Under the pieces are notes generated by a model. The model was given only the letters and a program-made list of their open reading frames with translations, was not told the DNA's origin and did no database searches. Source: Adineta ricciae (lineage: Eukaryota > Rotifera > Eurotatoria > Adinetida > Adinetidae). From it: a stretch of DNA of 64,000 nucleotides. The stretch is taken from positions 342,502 through 406,501 of the forward strand of contig CAJNOJ010000077.1 of the NCBI GenBank assembly GCA_905250025.1, read 5' to 3'. The position numbers and the translations under genes were made by a program. This document shows positions 29,142 to 41,720 of the stretch, piece after piece (the first letter of the stretch is position 1; each line of letters opens with the position of its first letter).

Positions 29142-30261
29142 ATGCATAGTGAAATAAATGTAGTTCCTATTTATCCATTAGTTAATGTGAAAGATTGTGC
29201 GGATTGGATGTCAGCAACTGCAGATATAAAGCCTCATTATGATCAATTAAGTAGCAATAGCAGTCATGCAACTGTTTCTGATGAAGATATTATTGCTTCA
29301 CGTTCATCAGACCCATCGGAAACTGTAAACGATCAGAAGTAGATTAACTGGGAACTTATCTGAATATTTCACGGGAACACTCTCTTTTCTGTTCTAGTTC
29401 AAATGAGATTGTTGACGACGACGATGATTATTATGCTCAATTTGATTGGCCCGATGATGAAGCCAAAGATTTCCTAGAATCCTCTGATGATGAAAATGAT
29501 GAAATCTATCTTGGGAAACATCTAAACAGTAAACAAATGACTCAATTCGATAAAATGGACCAAACGCCGTATCAACGTTCGAAACGTTCGGATAAGAAAC
29601 TCAAAGCACAATGTCAGATCAAAACTAAGCATGCTAAATCAATTCGATACAATTCGCACAATAAACAATTATATATGCATCATCGATTGTTCAAACGCGT
29701 TCAGTTAGATCCACCATCATATCATTTTCTCTCTTCGCCTCCACCGCGGTCTATAGAAACGATCAAACCTGACCGTTACGAACGAAACGATCCGAACAAA
29801 ACGAAGCCAGTCGCACCTGTTGTTCATCCTTCAAATCAATTCCGCGAATATACCATCCATGAAAATAACATTCCCAACGAGCCTGCATTCGACGATGCCA
29901 TGATTGCGTTTCTTCTCGATATGCAAAATCGTGATCTGTATGATAAACTCGACTTCATTTCGTTTCAATACTTTTTTTCTTCATTCGTTTTAGTTCACCG
30001 AATGACTATGAAATGTTATTACGACTTGACGAACGTGTACAACGTAAAACTGTAGATAAAAATGTTCTAAACAACCTTCAAACAGTCAACGTCGACGACA
30101 CACATTTGAATGAGCAATGCACAATTTGTATGGAAACTTATCTACTTGGACAAAAATTAAAAATATTACCATGCAAACATATGTTCCATCTCAATTGCAT
30201 TGAAACGTATCTCAAAGAATTTTCTACTCAATGTCCATTAGATAATATGCCGCTAGCATGA
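29142..30261 (+). CDS. RING-H2 finger protein, probable E3 ubiquitin ligase
   Basis: Three or more exons. The N-terminal two thirds is acidic and low-complexity (DDDDDYYAQFDWPDDEAKDF; SSDDENDE), then basic (RSKRSDKKLK), with a proline-rich PPPRS patch. The last ~70 residues hold a RING-H2: QCTICMETYLLGQKLKILPC, KHMFHLNCIETYL, QCPLD. Zinc ligands C-x2-C ... C-x-H-x2-H-x2-C ... C-x2-D are present except that the last pair reads C-P-L-D, so the eighth ligand would be aspartate instead of cysteine. The usual tryptophan after the third pair is tyrosine. E2 binding is likely but the altered site may weaken it. No membrane segment. Exon borders approximate around 29345-29395 and 29945-29995. Confidence 0.7.
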
Positions 30262-30799
30262 CTATTACCATCGAAAGCTATGTTGAGTTGCGTATCAGTT
30301 GTACGTGTATTTTGTTTAGTGTTTTTATTTATTTTCTTAAAAAACATGCTCTATAAATGCATTCACCTGAGTACTGTGTCTTGAAAAATGGAAATGAGTT
30401 CGATCGAACACATATCGGAAATATCATAGAAAAGGGAAGTCACTTATGGAAGTTCTCTCTTGTACTCCACTTAAAGTGTGTGTTGTCGTAGTCGGTGGAA
30501 AAGAAATAGAATAACGAGAGCGTTCATGTGCACGGAACGAAGATTTTCAAAGAGCGGAATGATCGTCTCGAGTTCAAGCAAAAGAGAGAACTAATAAAGA
30601 AGTATTTTGAATGCTTTTATGAGCTTTGAAGTGAAAAGATTTTTAATTTTGTTCTATGTGACATCTACAATGCTTGTTGTTTGTCTATCGAATAGACCAA
30701 TGCAATGTTGAGACGAATGTGGCCATGTCTGCTTGATAAATATTGGACTTACCATCGACGATATTCACTTTCTAAATCATCTTTTCACAGATTTGATTC
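30262..30799. other. Intergenic
   Basis: No coding signal; the AG at 30790 is a candidate acceptor (see next gene). Confidence 0.4.
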
Positions 30800-32819
30800 A
30801 TGACTCGTTGGCCTTTTGTTTGTTTTGCATTGCTGCTCCTAGCAGTTCATTGGTCAGCAGCACTGAATATCGAAGGTTCATCGAAACGTGCGTTAGTATT
30901 GCTGGACAATTTGGCGATTAGAGAATCGCATTCGTTCTATTTCAAACAATTGAAAGGTAGGCGAATAGAAATAGATAAATTCAGTTCAGTGGGATAATGA
31001 AGAGAGATTTTGTTCGATTCTACATACTGGCAATCAAATGATGAATTCATTTTATATAGCTGTTCACATTCTGAATATCTTTGATTGGAATGTATTGATT
31101 CATTCAATCTGACGATTGTCATTCATGATCTCTTTTTTGTTAGCTATTGACGAGAATTTCGCTTGTTTAGACCGTGGATTTGAATTAACCTACAGATCAT
31201 CAGATGATAGTAGCCTACAGATCGTCAAATACGGTGAATATATCTATGATCATATCATTCTCTTCGCTCCGGGCACGAAAGGTAATAACATTATTGAGTA
31301 TTCTATTGAAAAACTATTTCTCTTTTGAAGAGTTCGGTGGTCATTTGGATGCAGAAGTTTTAACACAGTTTATTGATGCAGGTGGCAATGTTCTTGTTGT
31401 CGGTAGCAATACGATCGGTGAGATCTTATATTATGAGGAAAGTGTTGACATAAAAGGAAGAAATCACGTTCTAGGTGATGCTGTTCGTGAATTTGCTGGC
31501 GAATGCGGTATTGAATTTGCTGATGATAAGAATGCAGTTATCGATCATCTTAATTATGATATTCATGATAACGGACAAGTAAAATCAGAGGTTTAGATGT
31601 AGTGAAGATGACTTTCAATCGATTCTAGCATACACTCATTATTGCTAGTCCTGATAATCTTCTCGGAGCTGAACTAATCACTGGTCAATCGAAACGAGCT
31701 GGTTTGCCATTCTTGTTTCGAGGCATTGGGTAAACCTATTTCAACTTCCTCAGATAGATTACAACATGCTTTGTCTCTGTTAAAGAATGTCATCCGATCC
31801 TGAAAATCCACTATTACTCGATGTCTTAACCGGTTCATCAACCTCGTACACGGCTAATCCCGATGAACAAACATTAACTGACGTAAGCATTGCATTCTCA
31901 CCACCGCACAGCTCCATTCAATTGATATCTTTTAGTACCCAGCAACCGTTGGCAAACGAACGTTATTGATATCAGTTCTCCAAGCACGAAACAATGCTCG
32001 TGTTGGTTTTGTTGGTTCACTGGATTTCTTTAGCAATGATTTCTTTCAAAATTCCGTGCAATCAAATACTGACAAAAAGTAGATCGATAAGAGAACTTCG
32101 GAGGAAGTCGTTTTGATTTTCTTGATCTAGATCAGTGAAATCCGGTAATGAAGAACTAGCTTTAGCTTTGACTGATTGGGTTTTCAAGCAACGTGGTGTT
32201 CTTCGAGCAAGAAATATTCGTCATTATTTAAAAAGTGATAAGACAACACCAAGTTATTATACAATTCGAAATGATATTGTAAATCGAAGTGCCGAAGCGA
32301 AAGATTCGATTACTGAATGCTTCTTTTTCGTAGGTATTCAATGTTCATTTCGATGAATTCGTTTATGATAAATGGATGCCTTTCAATGGCACTGATGTTC
32401 AATTGGAATTCGTCCGCATTGATCCATTCGTTCGGACCACAATGAAAAATAAAGGTAGAAAGAATTTGTTTCTAAAACATTTCCATCCTGTCATCGATTA
32501 TTCAGGTGGACAACTCGAAGCCAACTTCCGCGTGCCTGATACTTATGGAATTTACAAGTTTATCATTGATTACAATCGTATTGGTTACACAAATCTATAT
32601 TCAGCAACACAAGTAAGATTGATAAGTCAATATGAAAGAAAAGAAAACATCTATTTACAGGTTTCTGTTCATCCATTACGTCATACGGAGTACGAACGAT
32701 TCATTACGTCGGCATATCCATATTATATCTCCTCATTTTCCATGATGGTTGGTGCTTTTCTGCTCAGCTTCATTGTTCTCTATCATCGTGATGACTCAGC
32801 CAAACCAAAAGCTGAATAA
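30800..32819 (+). CDS. DDOST: Oligosaccharyltransferase 48 kDa subunit (OST48)
   Basis: Non-catalytic subunit of the ER N-glycosylation complex. The signal peptide ([19 protein letters not shown]) is followed by the conserved [131 protein letters not shown] and [20 protein letters not shown]. One C-terminal membrane helix ([20 protein letters not shown]) and a short cytosolic tail end the protein. About nine exons with 50-100 bp introns. The frame is intact throughout. A CTTTTCACAG acceptor at 30790 sits 9 bp before the ATG. Confidence 0.95.
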
Positions 32820-33055
32820 CTTAGCAATATACTCATTCGTTGGAGATGAAGCTTGATTGCCATTTTGTTTTCATTTTATAATAACTCTTATTTATAGACT
32901 TTAGAAAGTCTGATCTTGTTTGTTTGATGTTCATGAAAAACGGAAAAAATAAACAAATCGTTCTTTGTTCGAATCCTAAAAGAAAGGTTTTTTTCGAATA
33001 GACAGGATTTTCAATGCTTATTCTCACTTACATCTGTTTATAGATTGATAGTCTC

Positions 33056-33958
33056 ATGTCAATCTCACTAGGCTCCATCGACTGTCCGCATTTAACCACG
33101 GACTGCCTGAAAGATTTCATCGAACAGTATTCGATTCATACTACTAATCAATTTCTTTTATGGTTAAATAAATCTCCCGATAAAATCGACAAAACTATCG
33201 AATGTATTCATTCGTGCGTTCTTGCTCATACCGCTCAACTCGAAGCTCGTCGATTGAAAGCTGTGCATTTTTACCGAGTGAATTCGTTTGTGTTTGATCA
33301 AACGCATCTTTTGCGATCTACTCGTCATTTAGTTTTCATCTATGAACATTTTCAGCAAAAGCAATGGAATGATTTCTTTAATTTCTTCTTACTTCGTTTG
33401 TTCATTACCAATCAGCCAATTAAAGTTCAATACTTAAATACCAATCCGAGTTTATTCGATTTGAATTATTTCTATCATCATTACTGTGCATCACACGAAA
33501 AGATTTGTGCGCAACGGAATGATTTATTCGACCAATCGTTTTATTTTCAACCATGTCGGACTTTGGAAGCATTCGAAAATCATTTGAATTTTATGGAAAA
33601 TAACCAACAAGAAATACAAATCTTCATCATCGATGATCTCTTCTCTTTAATCCAACCTTATTTACATCTCGATCGACGAATTAAAAGCAAAGTTCTTCAA
33701 TTGACATATCGCTTGAATCGCCTCGCACAAAAACAATCGATACTGATTATCAGTGGCCTTATTCTGCATACGACGAAACACCAAAGGAGTTCTATTGAAG
33801 ATGCCCGATTCGATGCATTTCATGCGGACAAATATGTTCTCTTTCAATCCGTACCAACACCAAACAAAGATATTCAAGTTGAAGTTCTCAATGAAAAAAC
33901 CAAAGATAAACAATCGATTGAGTTCAAGTTGAATCTTGATGAGTGGGGTCGATGGTGA
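33056..33958 (+). CDS. RAD51D-like recombination protein lacking a Walker A motif
   Basis: Single exon, 300 residues. The N-terminus (DCPHLTTDCLKDFIEQYSIH ... SCVLAHTAQLEARR) matches the RAD51D helical domain pattern (CPGLT...LRSH.I ... LRRVLLAQ). Then QPIKVQYLNTNP corresponds to the post-P-loop strand, QEIQIFIIDDLFSLIQPYL to the Walker B strand, and ILIISGLILHT to the strand before the ssDNA loop. The end, SIEFKLNLDEWGRW, matches the family's terminal strand and WG. The P-loop position reads EHFQQKQW, so GxxxxGKT is absent. Overall length is near RAD51D's, so this is substitution, not a large deletion. Intact frame with ordinary codon use argues against a pseudogene. Assignment to RAD51D instead of XRCC2 rests on the N-terminal domain. 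Confidence 0.6.
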   Translation: MSISLGSIDCPHLTTDCLKDFIEQYSIHTTNQFLLWLNKSPDKIDKTIECIHSCVLAHTAQLEARRLKAVHFYRVNSFVFDQTHLLRSTRHLVFIYEHFQQKQWNDFFNFFLLRLFITNQPIKVQYLNTNPSLFDLNYFYHHYCASHEKICAQRNDLFDQSFYFQPCRTLEAFENHLNFMENNQQEIQIFIIDDLFSLIQPYLHLDRRIKSKVLQLTYRLNRLAQKQSILIISGLILHTTKHQRSSIEDARFDAFHADKYVLFQSVPTPNKDIQVEVLNEKTKDKQSIEFKLNLDEWGRW

Positions 33959-34130
33959 GTTGCCTAGTTCATAAATAGTCGATGTTTTATCGAATTTTAT
34001 TTACATTTCAGTGTCGACATTTGTAGTTAAGACGTAATATTCATTTGACAGTGATACAACGAATGATCAAAACTAAAACAGATATACCACGAGTTAATCT
34101 ATAGAAATTCTCCAATTTTATTTCAGATTA

Positions 34131-35868
<1,738 letters not shown>

Positions 35869-35935
35869 TTTTATTGATTATGCAAAAAGAAAAATACACC
35901 GTAGATCTATTTCTAATTTTGAAATAAAACCCGAA

Positions 35936-36502
35936 TCAAATATTTTTATCGTTTAACTCATATGTCTGTGGGCGTACGCGAACATTTTCTTCTTTTCCAT
36001 AATGATCCTTCTTCCATATGACATCGTGAACAGACACAACTGTATACTTGTTAATTGGCAGTTTAACTAAGTATAAATAATTGATCCCACCAACGGCTTG
36101 TGTGGCGAATTTCTCTGGTTTAGGATTGAATGCCTTCGATACATTGTGAGTTTGTTGTAGTTTCATCGAGATCACTTTTTTATACTAAACAGATCATCCG
36201 GAATTCGTCTATACTATCGTCATGAGAATTTGTACTTACGTCGTCAAATATTTTCTTATGTTTTGCTTTGATATTCTTATCCCAAGGTGTATGTGCTCCT
36301 AGCAGCTTAGGTCTGAAAAACAACGCGAAATGAAGTCGGATTAGGCACACATGACAAGCTTATCATACTTAGCTTCAATAGTAGTCTTTGGTGCTTTGGT
36401 AGTAGTTTTCACTGTTGGTTTCTTGGTCGGTGCACCATAATTTAACTCAACACAAAGTATTGTGAGGAAACAAATGACTATAAACAAAGTCTTTGAGTAC
36501 AT
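35936..36502 (-). CDS. Secreted cystatin-like protease inhibitor
   Basis: Three exons (about 36502-36366, 36312-36240 and 36180-35936). The start at 36502 gives a signal peptide (MYSKTLFIVICFLTILCVEL) and then a Thr/Lys/Pro-rich linker (PTKKPTVKTTTKAPKTT). The second exon reads LLGAHTPWDKNIKAKHKKIF. The third holds the cystatin core: AVGGINYLYLVKLP, preceded by Q (QxVxG wedge, here QAVGG), and VVSVHDVIWKK. No disulfide pair typical of type 2 cystatins is obvious. Likely an extracellular or lysosomal cysteine-protease inhibitor of about 150 residues. Confidence 0.7.
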
Positions 36503-36941
36503 CGCTGTTGCCGATACTTATTTGTGTATGATAATCTATAAATTACAGAATTCTTATTCTACTCAAATGTTATTATCCAGATGGCAGTTATGATATATTA
36601 GTAATGTATGTGAGAGAAATTGAGAACGACGATTACTGTAAACAGTTCTATCAGCTTGAGTACGATCTGAGATGATATTTTTTTTCTCAACTGCGCCACT
36701 GAAATTGGAATAAAATGAGTTTTGTACTTTCACAAGAAACTCATGATGAAGACAAAGTCTTTTCTGTTGCAATAATGTCTAGACATGACTAATCAAAGAA
36801 AAGATTGTTGCTCATATTTCTTTCTCTTCTCTCATGAAATACAAACTGGGTATTTTATACTTACATACGGCCATATGAGCTAACCATTCATTTTCAACAG
36901 ATATATAACATTTTTTGAGTTATAACTAAGTTTAGATACTA
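36503..36941. other. Shared 5' region of divergent genes
   Basis: AT-rich; no gene or structured element recognised. Confidence 0.4.
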
Positions 36942-37778
36942 ATGAATGAAAGTAAACTCTCATATCTAAACAGTACAGCCAAGATTCCGTTTTCTTCGTC
37001 TGCACCAGTGTTAGCGACTTCTACCAATTATATATTTACCGATAATACTACCAAAAAACAAAAGCAGGCCGTCCTTATTGATCAACATTTTCAACACATT
37101 TTTGCACCTTGCTCAATCCATGAAACCATCATTGATTGTCTATGGTATGACGATTTACAAAAAGTCCTTCTACTTACCTCAACGAGTATCTTGATGTATG
37201 ACTTCAGAGTACAATCAGTCAAACCACTGCTAGACATCAAACCAACAGATAATCAACTTTTCAAATGTTTTACGACAGACAGTAATCAATCAACATTATT
37301 AATTGCATATGATGAATGGGAAGCAGAATTCATCGAACGATGGGAGCGAACATCAACAGATGATAATATATGTTGGAAATTGATCAGAAATTATCCATTA
37401 AATTTAACTTCCAATGAATTCATTGGAAGCATGACATCGGTCGAGAATAACTTAGCAATTACAATATGCAATCATCTGACAGAACAATGGCGAATGGAAT
37501 TACGAGAATTGGAAAATTTCATATGTTTAAAGAAAATTCTCCTTCCCTCGATCAATTTAAAACACGATTATAGAATAGTTTATTTGAAACCAAAAATACT
37601 CAATACTAATTGGCTAATTTTCTCCCCATCGAACGATAAGATTATTGCCATTGACTCCAATTGGCAAAAGAAATGCTATCAATACAGACTTCCGGTACAT
37701 AGAATGGCGCAATTCCAAGAAGATAAGATAATTATACGCACGGCGAACCGAGTCGATATTCATACAATAATGGAATGA
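36942..37778 (+). CDS. Unknown protein, possible beta-propeller
   Basis: Intronless, 278 residues, no recognised family. The pattern of short hydrophobic strands ending in a polar turn (TIIDCLWYDDLQKVLLLTS, TSILMYDFRVQSVKPLLDI, NQSTLLIAYDEWEAEFIERW, NWLIFSPSNDKIIAIDSNWQ, KIIIRTANRVDIHTI) resembles WD40-like blades, but the canonical GH and WD dipeptides are missing. No signal peptide or membrane segment. Rich in Asn, Ile and Lys like its surroundings. Presumed lineage-specific; function unknown. Confidence 0.55.
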   Translation: MNESKLSYLNSTAKIPFSSSAPVLATSTNYIFTDNTTKKQKQAVLIDQHFQHIFAPCSIHETIIDCLWYDDLQKVLLLTSTSILMYDFRVQSVKPLLDIKPTDNQLFKCFTTDSNQSTLLIAYDEWEAEFIERWERTSTDDNICWKLIRNYPLNLTSNEFIGSMTSVENNLAITICNHLTEQWRMELRELENFICLKKILLPSINLKHDYRIVYLKPKILNTNWLIFSPSNDKIIAIDSNWQKKCYQYRLPVHRMAQFQEDKIIIRTANRVDIHTIME

Positions 37779-38067
37779 TTATCACGAAAAAATGTTTTGA
37801 CATTCACATGTTTATTGTTTGCTTCTAAGTTTTCATTTAAAGTTATACAAAAGAAAATATGTTAGATAAATAAATCAACGAGATTTGTTAAACTTCTATG
37901 ATCGATGTAGTACAACAATGTTTGCGCAGTCTTGTTTTGAAACAAAAACGAAGAGAAAGAAGGAATACCGCACGAATAGTGTATATCACATTGCACGCAT
38001 CGATTTCGTACGTATGAAGACTGACAAGCAAGACATAACAATTGAACTGCTGGATTTTCCAAAATAA

Positions 38068-39350
38068 TCAATTCGTTCCGTTAGTTGTCGACGATGATGG
38101 AATAATAAGTGTTGATGCTAATACCGTCGGCGTCGATGCTGATGCTGGTTGTTCAGTTTGTTGCTTTTTTAAATATGTTTGTGGAATGTCAACATCGATT
38201 AATCGTAATAAGCGTTCAACGTATTGACCGTGCGCCTGAAACGAGAACATATTTTGACAATTGAAGGAAAATGCGAGTTTGTCATTACTTCGATATCGTT
38301 GTGTCCGGCACCATCGAGCCACAAGGGTTCGGCTTGATGTTGAATCTGAATCCGATTGTACAAGGCAAATCCATGGCTAACGTCGATGACGTCATCTTCT
38401 GTGCCATGTATAATCAAAACAATTGTATGTATTCGATGGATTTTATCGATTGACGGAAATGCATCACAGCACCATGTTCGTTTGGTTTCAGGAAATGCGA
38501 CACGCATACCTGATGTTAATGGACTATGTAATACACATGCAACACAACAATCATTTATACGCGACGCTAAATCAATTGTTGGAACAGTTCCTACGAGAAC
38601 AATAATTGATCTTTTTCTTCAGATAAAATTATGCGAAATCTCTTACCGATACTTTGTCCATAGAGAATGATTTTCGATGAAGGGATCTGATATCGCTGTT
38701 TGATTGAATTGTACGCTGCTTCAATGTCGGCATACATGTTCTTCTCACTTGCTTTACCTTGTGAAGCTCCATAACCGGAATAATCGTAACTGAATATATT
38801 ACATTGTAAACGTGCGCCCAAAACAATGAAAAAACTAGACATTTGGCCTATACAAAACAAGGAAAGGTGAACATAGAGTCTGAATAGTCTGGGTTTTCTT
38901 TTACCAAGATCTACAGCATTTCCGTGACTGAATAAAATATAATACTTAGGATTTGCTGTACATTTAACGTATATACAAGCAATTTGATTTCGCCGTGAGG
39001 TAGTGACAAAATAAGGCTCTATTTTCGTTATTTCAGTAGGTGAATGTTGCCACTCAGCTTTTTCAGAAAAATGAATTGTATATCGTAAGTTTAGTGAAGA
39101 TTCAGCTGGCGACTTTTTTGTGATTGTTGGAACTGTTGACTGATCACTATTACCATTTGCTGTTGTAGAATTATCAGTAACTATCAAGGAATACGTTGCG
39201 TCTGGCGGAAGGAATGCTAGAAACAGCAGTAGTTAGAAATAATTTCTTATCCCAAGTCTTGTTTTACTTACCGAGTTTAGCAGCAATATAGGATGGTAAT
39301 GGTGGACAACAGAAGAGGGAACAAAGATCACGTATTGAAAGTGAATTCAT
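38068..39350 (-). CDS. ABHD17: ABHD17-type protein depalmitoylase (alpha/beta hydrolase)
   Basis: Serine hydrolase that removes palmitate from membrane-bound proteins such as Ras and PSD-95 in vertebrates. The N-terminus [19 protein letters not shown], followed by [18 protein letters not shown], is the family hallmark, with a palmitoylated cysteine cluster for membrane attachment. Then come [29 protein letters not shown], the nucleophile elbow [11 protein letters not shown] (Ser), [13 protein letters not shown] (Asp) and [10 protein letters not shown] (His), so the catalytic triad is complete. The Ser/Thr/Pro-rich tail extends past the usual end. About seven exons; 50-100 bp introns. Confidence 0.93.
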
Positions 39351-40083
39351 TGTTCGCGCATCTGAAATAGAAAAAACCATTGGTAGTCGTTTGAGGTTTT
39401 CTCAGCAAGCTAACGACATTCGTCGATAATTGGAGGTGCTGATAATGAGTGGAATATGATTACATATTAGATTGAATCATTTTAAATTATAGAACATCCG
39501 ATAAGCATCGACGTGAGATTTACTGGTATGAATATTTAAGCTCACTTCTGAATAACTCGTTCTAGTAGGATTATCTCTTCCTCTTTCCGTATGTACGTGT
39601 TTGTGTATGACTATTATAGAATAATGCTATAGGGTATAAGAGAAATAACGTGATAGAGAGTAAATCTGTATACGGAGATAACTTGAGCTACTTGCTGTAA
39701 ATCGATGTTGGTCATGAGGGGCAAAAGGAAGAGGAAACAAGATGCTTCCGTTCTACTTCTCATTGTATCCTTATAATCATTGTCTGAGAGAATGTAGTGT
39801 GACAAATTTACTCAATTCTCATGAGAAATATGTCATAAATCAGTTAAGAGATGAATAGTAGAGAGAGGGAAGAATGAGTGAATCCTTTCCTTCTTGTATA
39901 TGAAAAAAAGAAAAGAAAACAAGACATAAATTTGTTCATTTATAGACATCATATTCTCTGTGTCTTCTGTTTTTTATGTTCATTGGAACATCCGATCATA
40001 CAAGGAAAGAAAAAAGACACATACACACACACACACATTATCATCACATACATATAGATTAACATCATTTGTTATTATTTTTT
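39351..40083. other. Intergenic
   Basis: Upstream of ABHD17 and downstream of PPP4C. Contains a short CA-repeat (ACACACAC type) at about 40018-40037. No gene. Confidence 0.4.
40018..40037. repeat. CA dinucleotide microsatellite
   Basis: Short run of alternating CA/AC in the sequence ACATACACACACACACACAT. Confidence 0.8.
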
Positions 40084-41309
40084 TCAAAGAAAATAATCGG
40101 GCACAACACGTTTTGTTGCAGCAGAACGTTGATCTTGTGGTGCAGCTTCGAATATTGTAAAACTTCGATTCAAATGTTCATCAAGTTCAAGTATAGCAGC
40201 CACATTTCCACAGCGATAACAATAATTTGGCGCTGACCATACTGTTAACACTGTTTCATTGAAATGCCATTTGTAACCTTCCATGACAAGCTGATGGGCA
40301 CGGCAAATTAAATCAATGTTATTTGTTTGATTAAATTGTGATACAACATCACTGCCAAAGAGATAGCCAGCCCCTCGAGGACTTACACCCCAACCGTGTG
40401 TTTCTTCGGGATCCGACCTATGCATCATTAGAGATTGATTGTTTCTCAAATCAGTTAACTTACCATAGAAGATCACACATCGGCCCATCGTGCGGGACTT
40501 CCATTTTACGATCAATTTGCCTGATTTGATCAAGGGTATGAATCGATGGACTGAGTCCACCATGCACACAGAAGATTTTTCCATCAATCACAGCTGATAA
40601 ACTCAAATAATCGAAAACCTCGGTACAGTAACGCCAAACCATAATGGAACCGTATTTTCTTAAGCATTCATCATAAAAACCATAGACCTGAGTAATCTGA
40701 CGGGATTCATGATTGCCTCGTATCAGAGTTATACGGTCGGGGTACCGTACTTTGAGTGCCAGTAACAACAGGAATGTTTCTACACTGTAGAATCCACGAT
40801 CAACAAAATCTCCCAGAAATAGATAATTTGTTTGTGGGACATCACCTAAAACAAAAAACTTGCAATGATTTCTAGAGAAAAAAAATCGAGCACTGGAAGG
40901 CTTCAATTCATGAAAAAAAAACAAAATCAGTTTATTTGCTATGTCTGTCTTTCCATTGGTTAAAACTATTCGATTCGAAGCGTTGACAAAACAAAAGAAA
41001 ACTAACTGACTTTTCTTCAATTATCTCTACTCCCATCTATCAAGTCTTCATAAACTATGTCAAAGACTTCTGACAAAGTCAATCATGCCGTTCACAGTTA
41101 CCTCCGACACGAAACAATTCCAAAAGATCGAACATTTGTCCATGAATATCTCCGCATATAGTCACCGGCGAATCAACACATTGAACATTACTTTCTTCCA
41201 CTAGGATTTCTCTTGCTTTGGTACAAAGCATTTTCACTTCGTGCTCTTTGATTAATTCACATCGTCGTAATTGTTCCAGTTGTCGATCGAGATCTGAGAG
41301 ATCAGACAT
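40084..41309 (-). CDS. PPP4C: Serine/threonine protein phosphatase 4 catalytic subunit
   Basis: PPP-family phosphatase acting in DNA-damage response, centrosome and splicing control. The N-terminus ([36 protein letters not shown]) is specific to PP4 as opposed to PP2A/PP6. Metal-binding motifs [52 protein letters not shown] and [12 protein letters not shown] are all intact. The C-terminus PDYFL keeps the carboxymethylated leucine. Three or four exons; the second starts DVPQTNYLF after the GGN...(intron) junction near 40850-41090. About 307 residues as usual. Confidence 0.97.
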
Positions 41310-41720
41310 TATTTGCCGTTTTGATTATTATTATTGAAGAAGGGAAAGAAGTGAACGAAAATAAAATAAAATAGGAGGAAGAAAAAGAATGATAATATCG
41401 ATCTAAAATAAAAAGAACATTGATTGATTTAATCAAGACCAAATGCTTCTTATTTTCCTTCTCTTTTCGAACAATAAAGTACAACATTGATACATTGATA
41501 AGAGTTGATTGGTTGAGCGAAGGCGACAAGAAGATGCAGAGGATAATGAGAATAACAATAGGATGAAAAGAAGATTTTGTGCAATAGCTGACAACATTTA
41601 AAGAAAAAAAAGTAAAACGTCAAAAAATAAAAATTTTGTATGAAAAGCATATAGAGAGTTAAAAATGGACAGAATAATAGGCGTCTGATTGTTAGAATTC
41701 TCTGTTTTTTCCGCTTAGAT
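41310..41720. other. Intergenic
   Basis: AT- and purine-rich; no supported feature. Confidence 0.4.

Noticed and set aside
32960-32985. TGTTCGAATCC resembling a tRNA T-loop
   Set aside because: No matching acceptor, D or anticodon stems on either side.
33056-33958. Calling the RAD51D-like gene a pseudogene because the P-loop is missing
   Set aside because: The 300-codon frame is intact with normal composition and conserved flanking strands.
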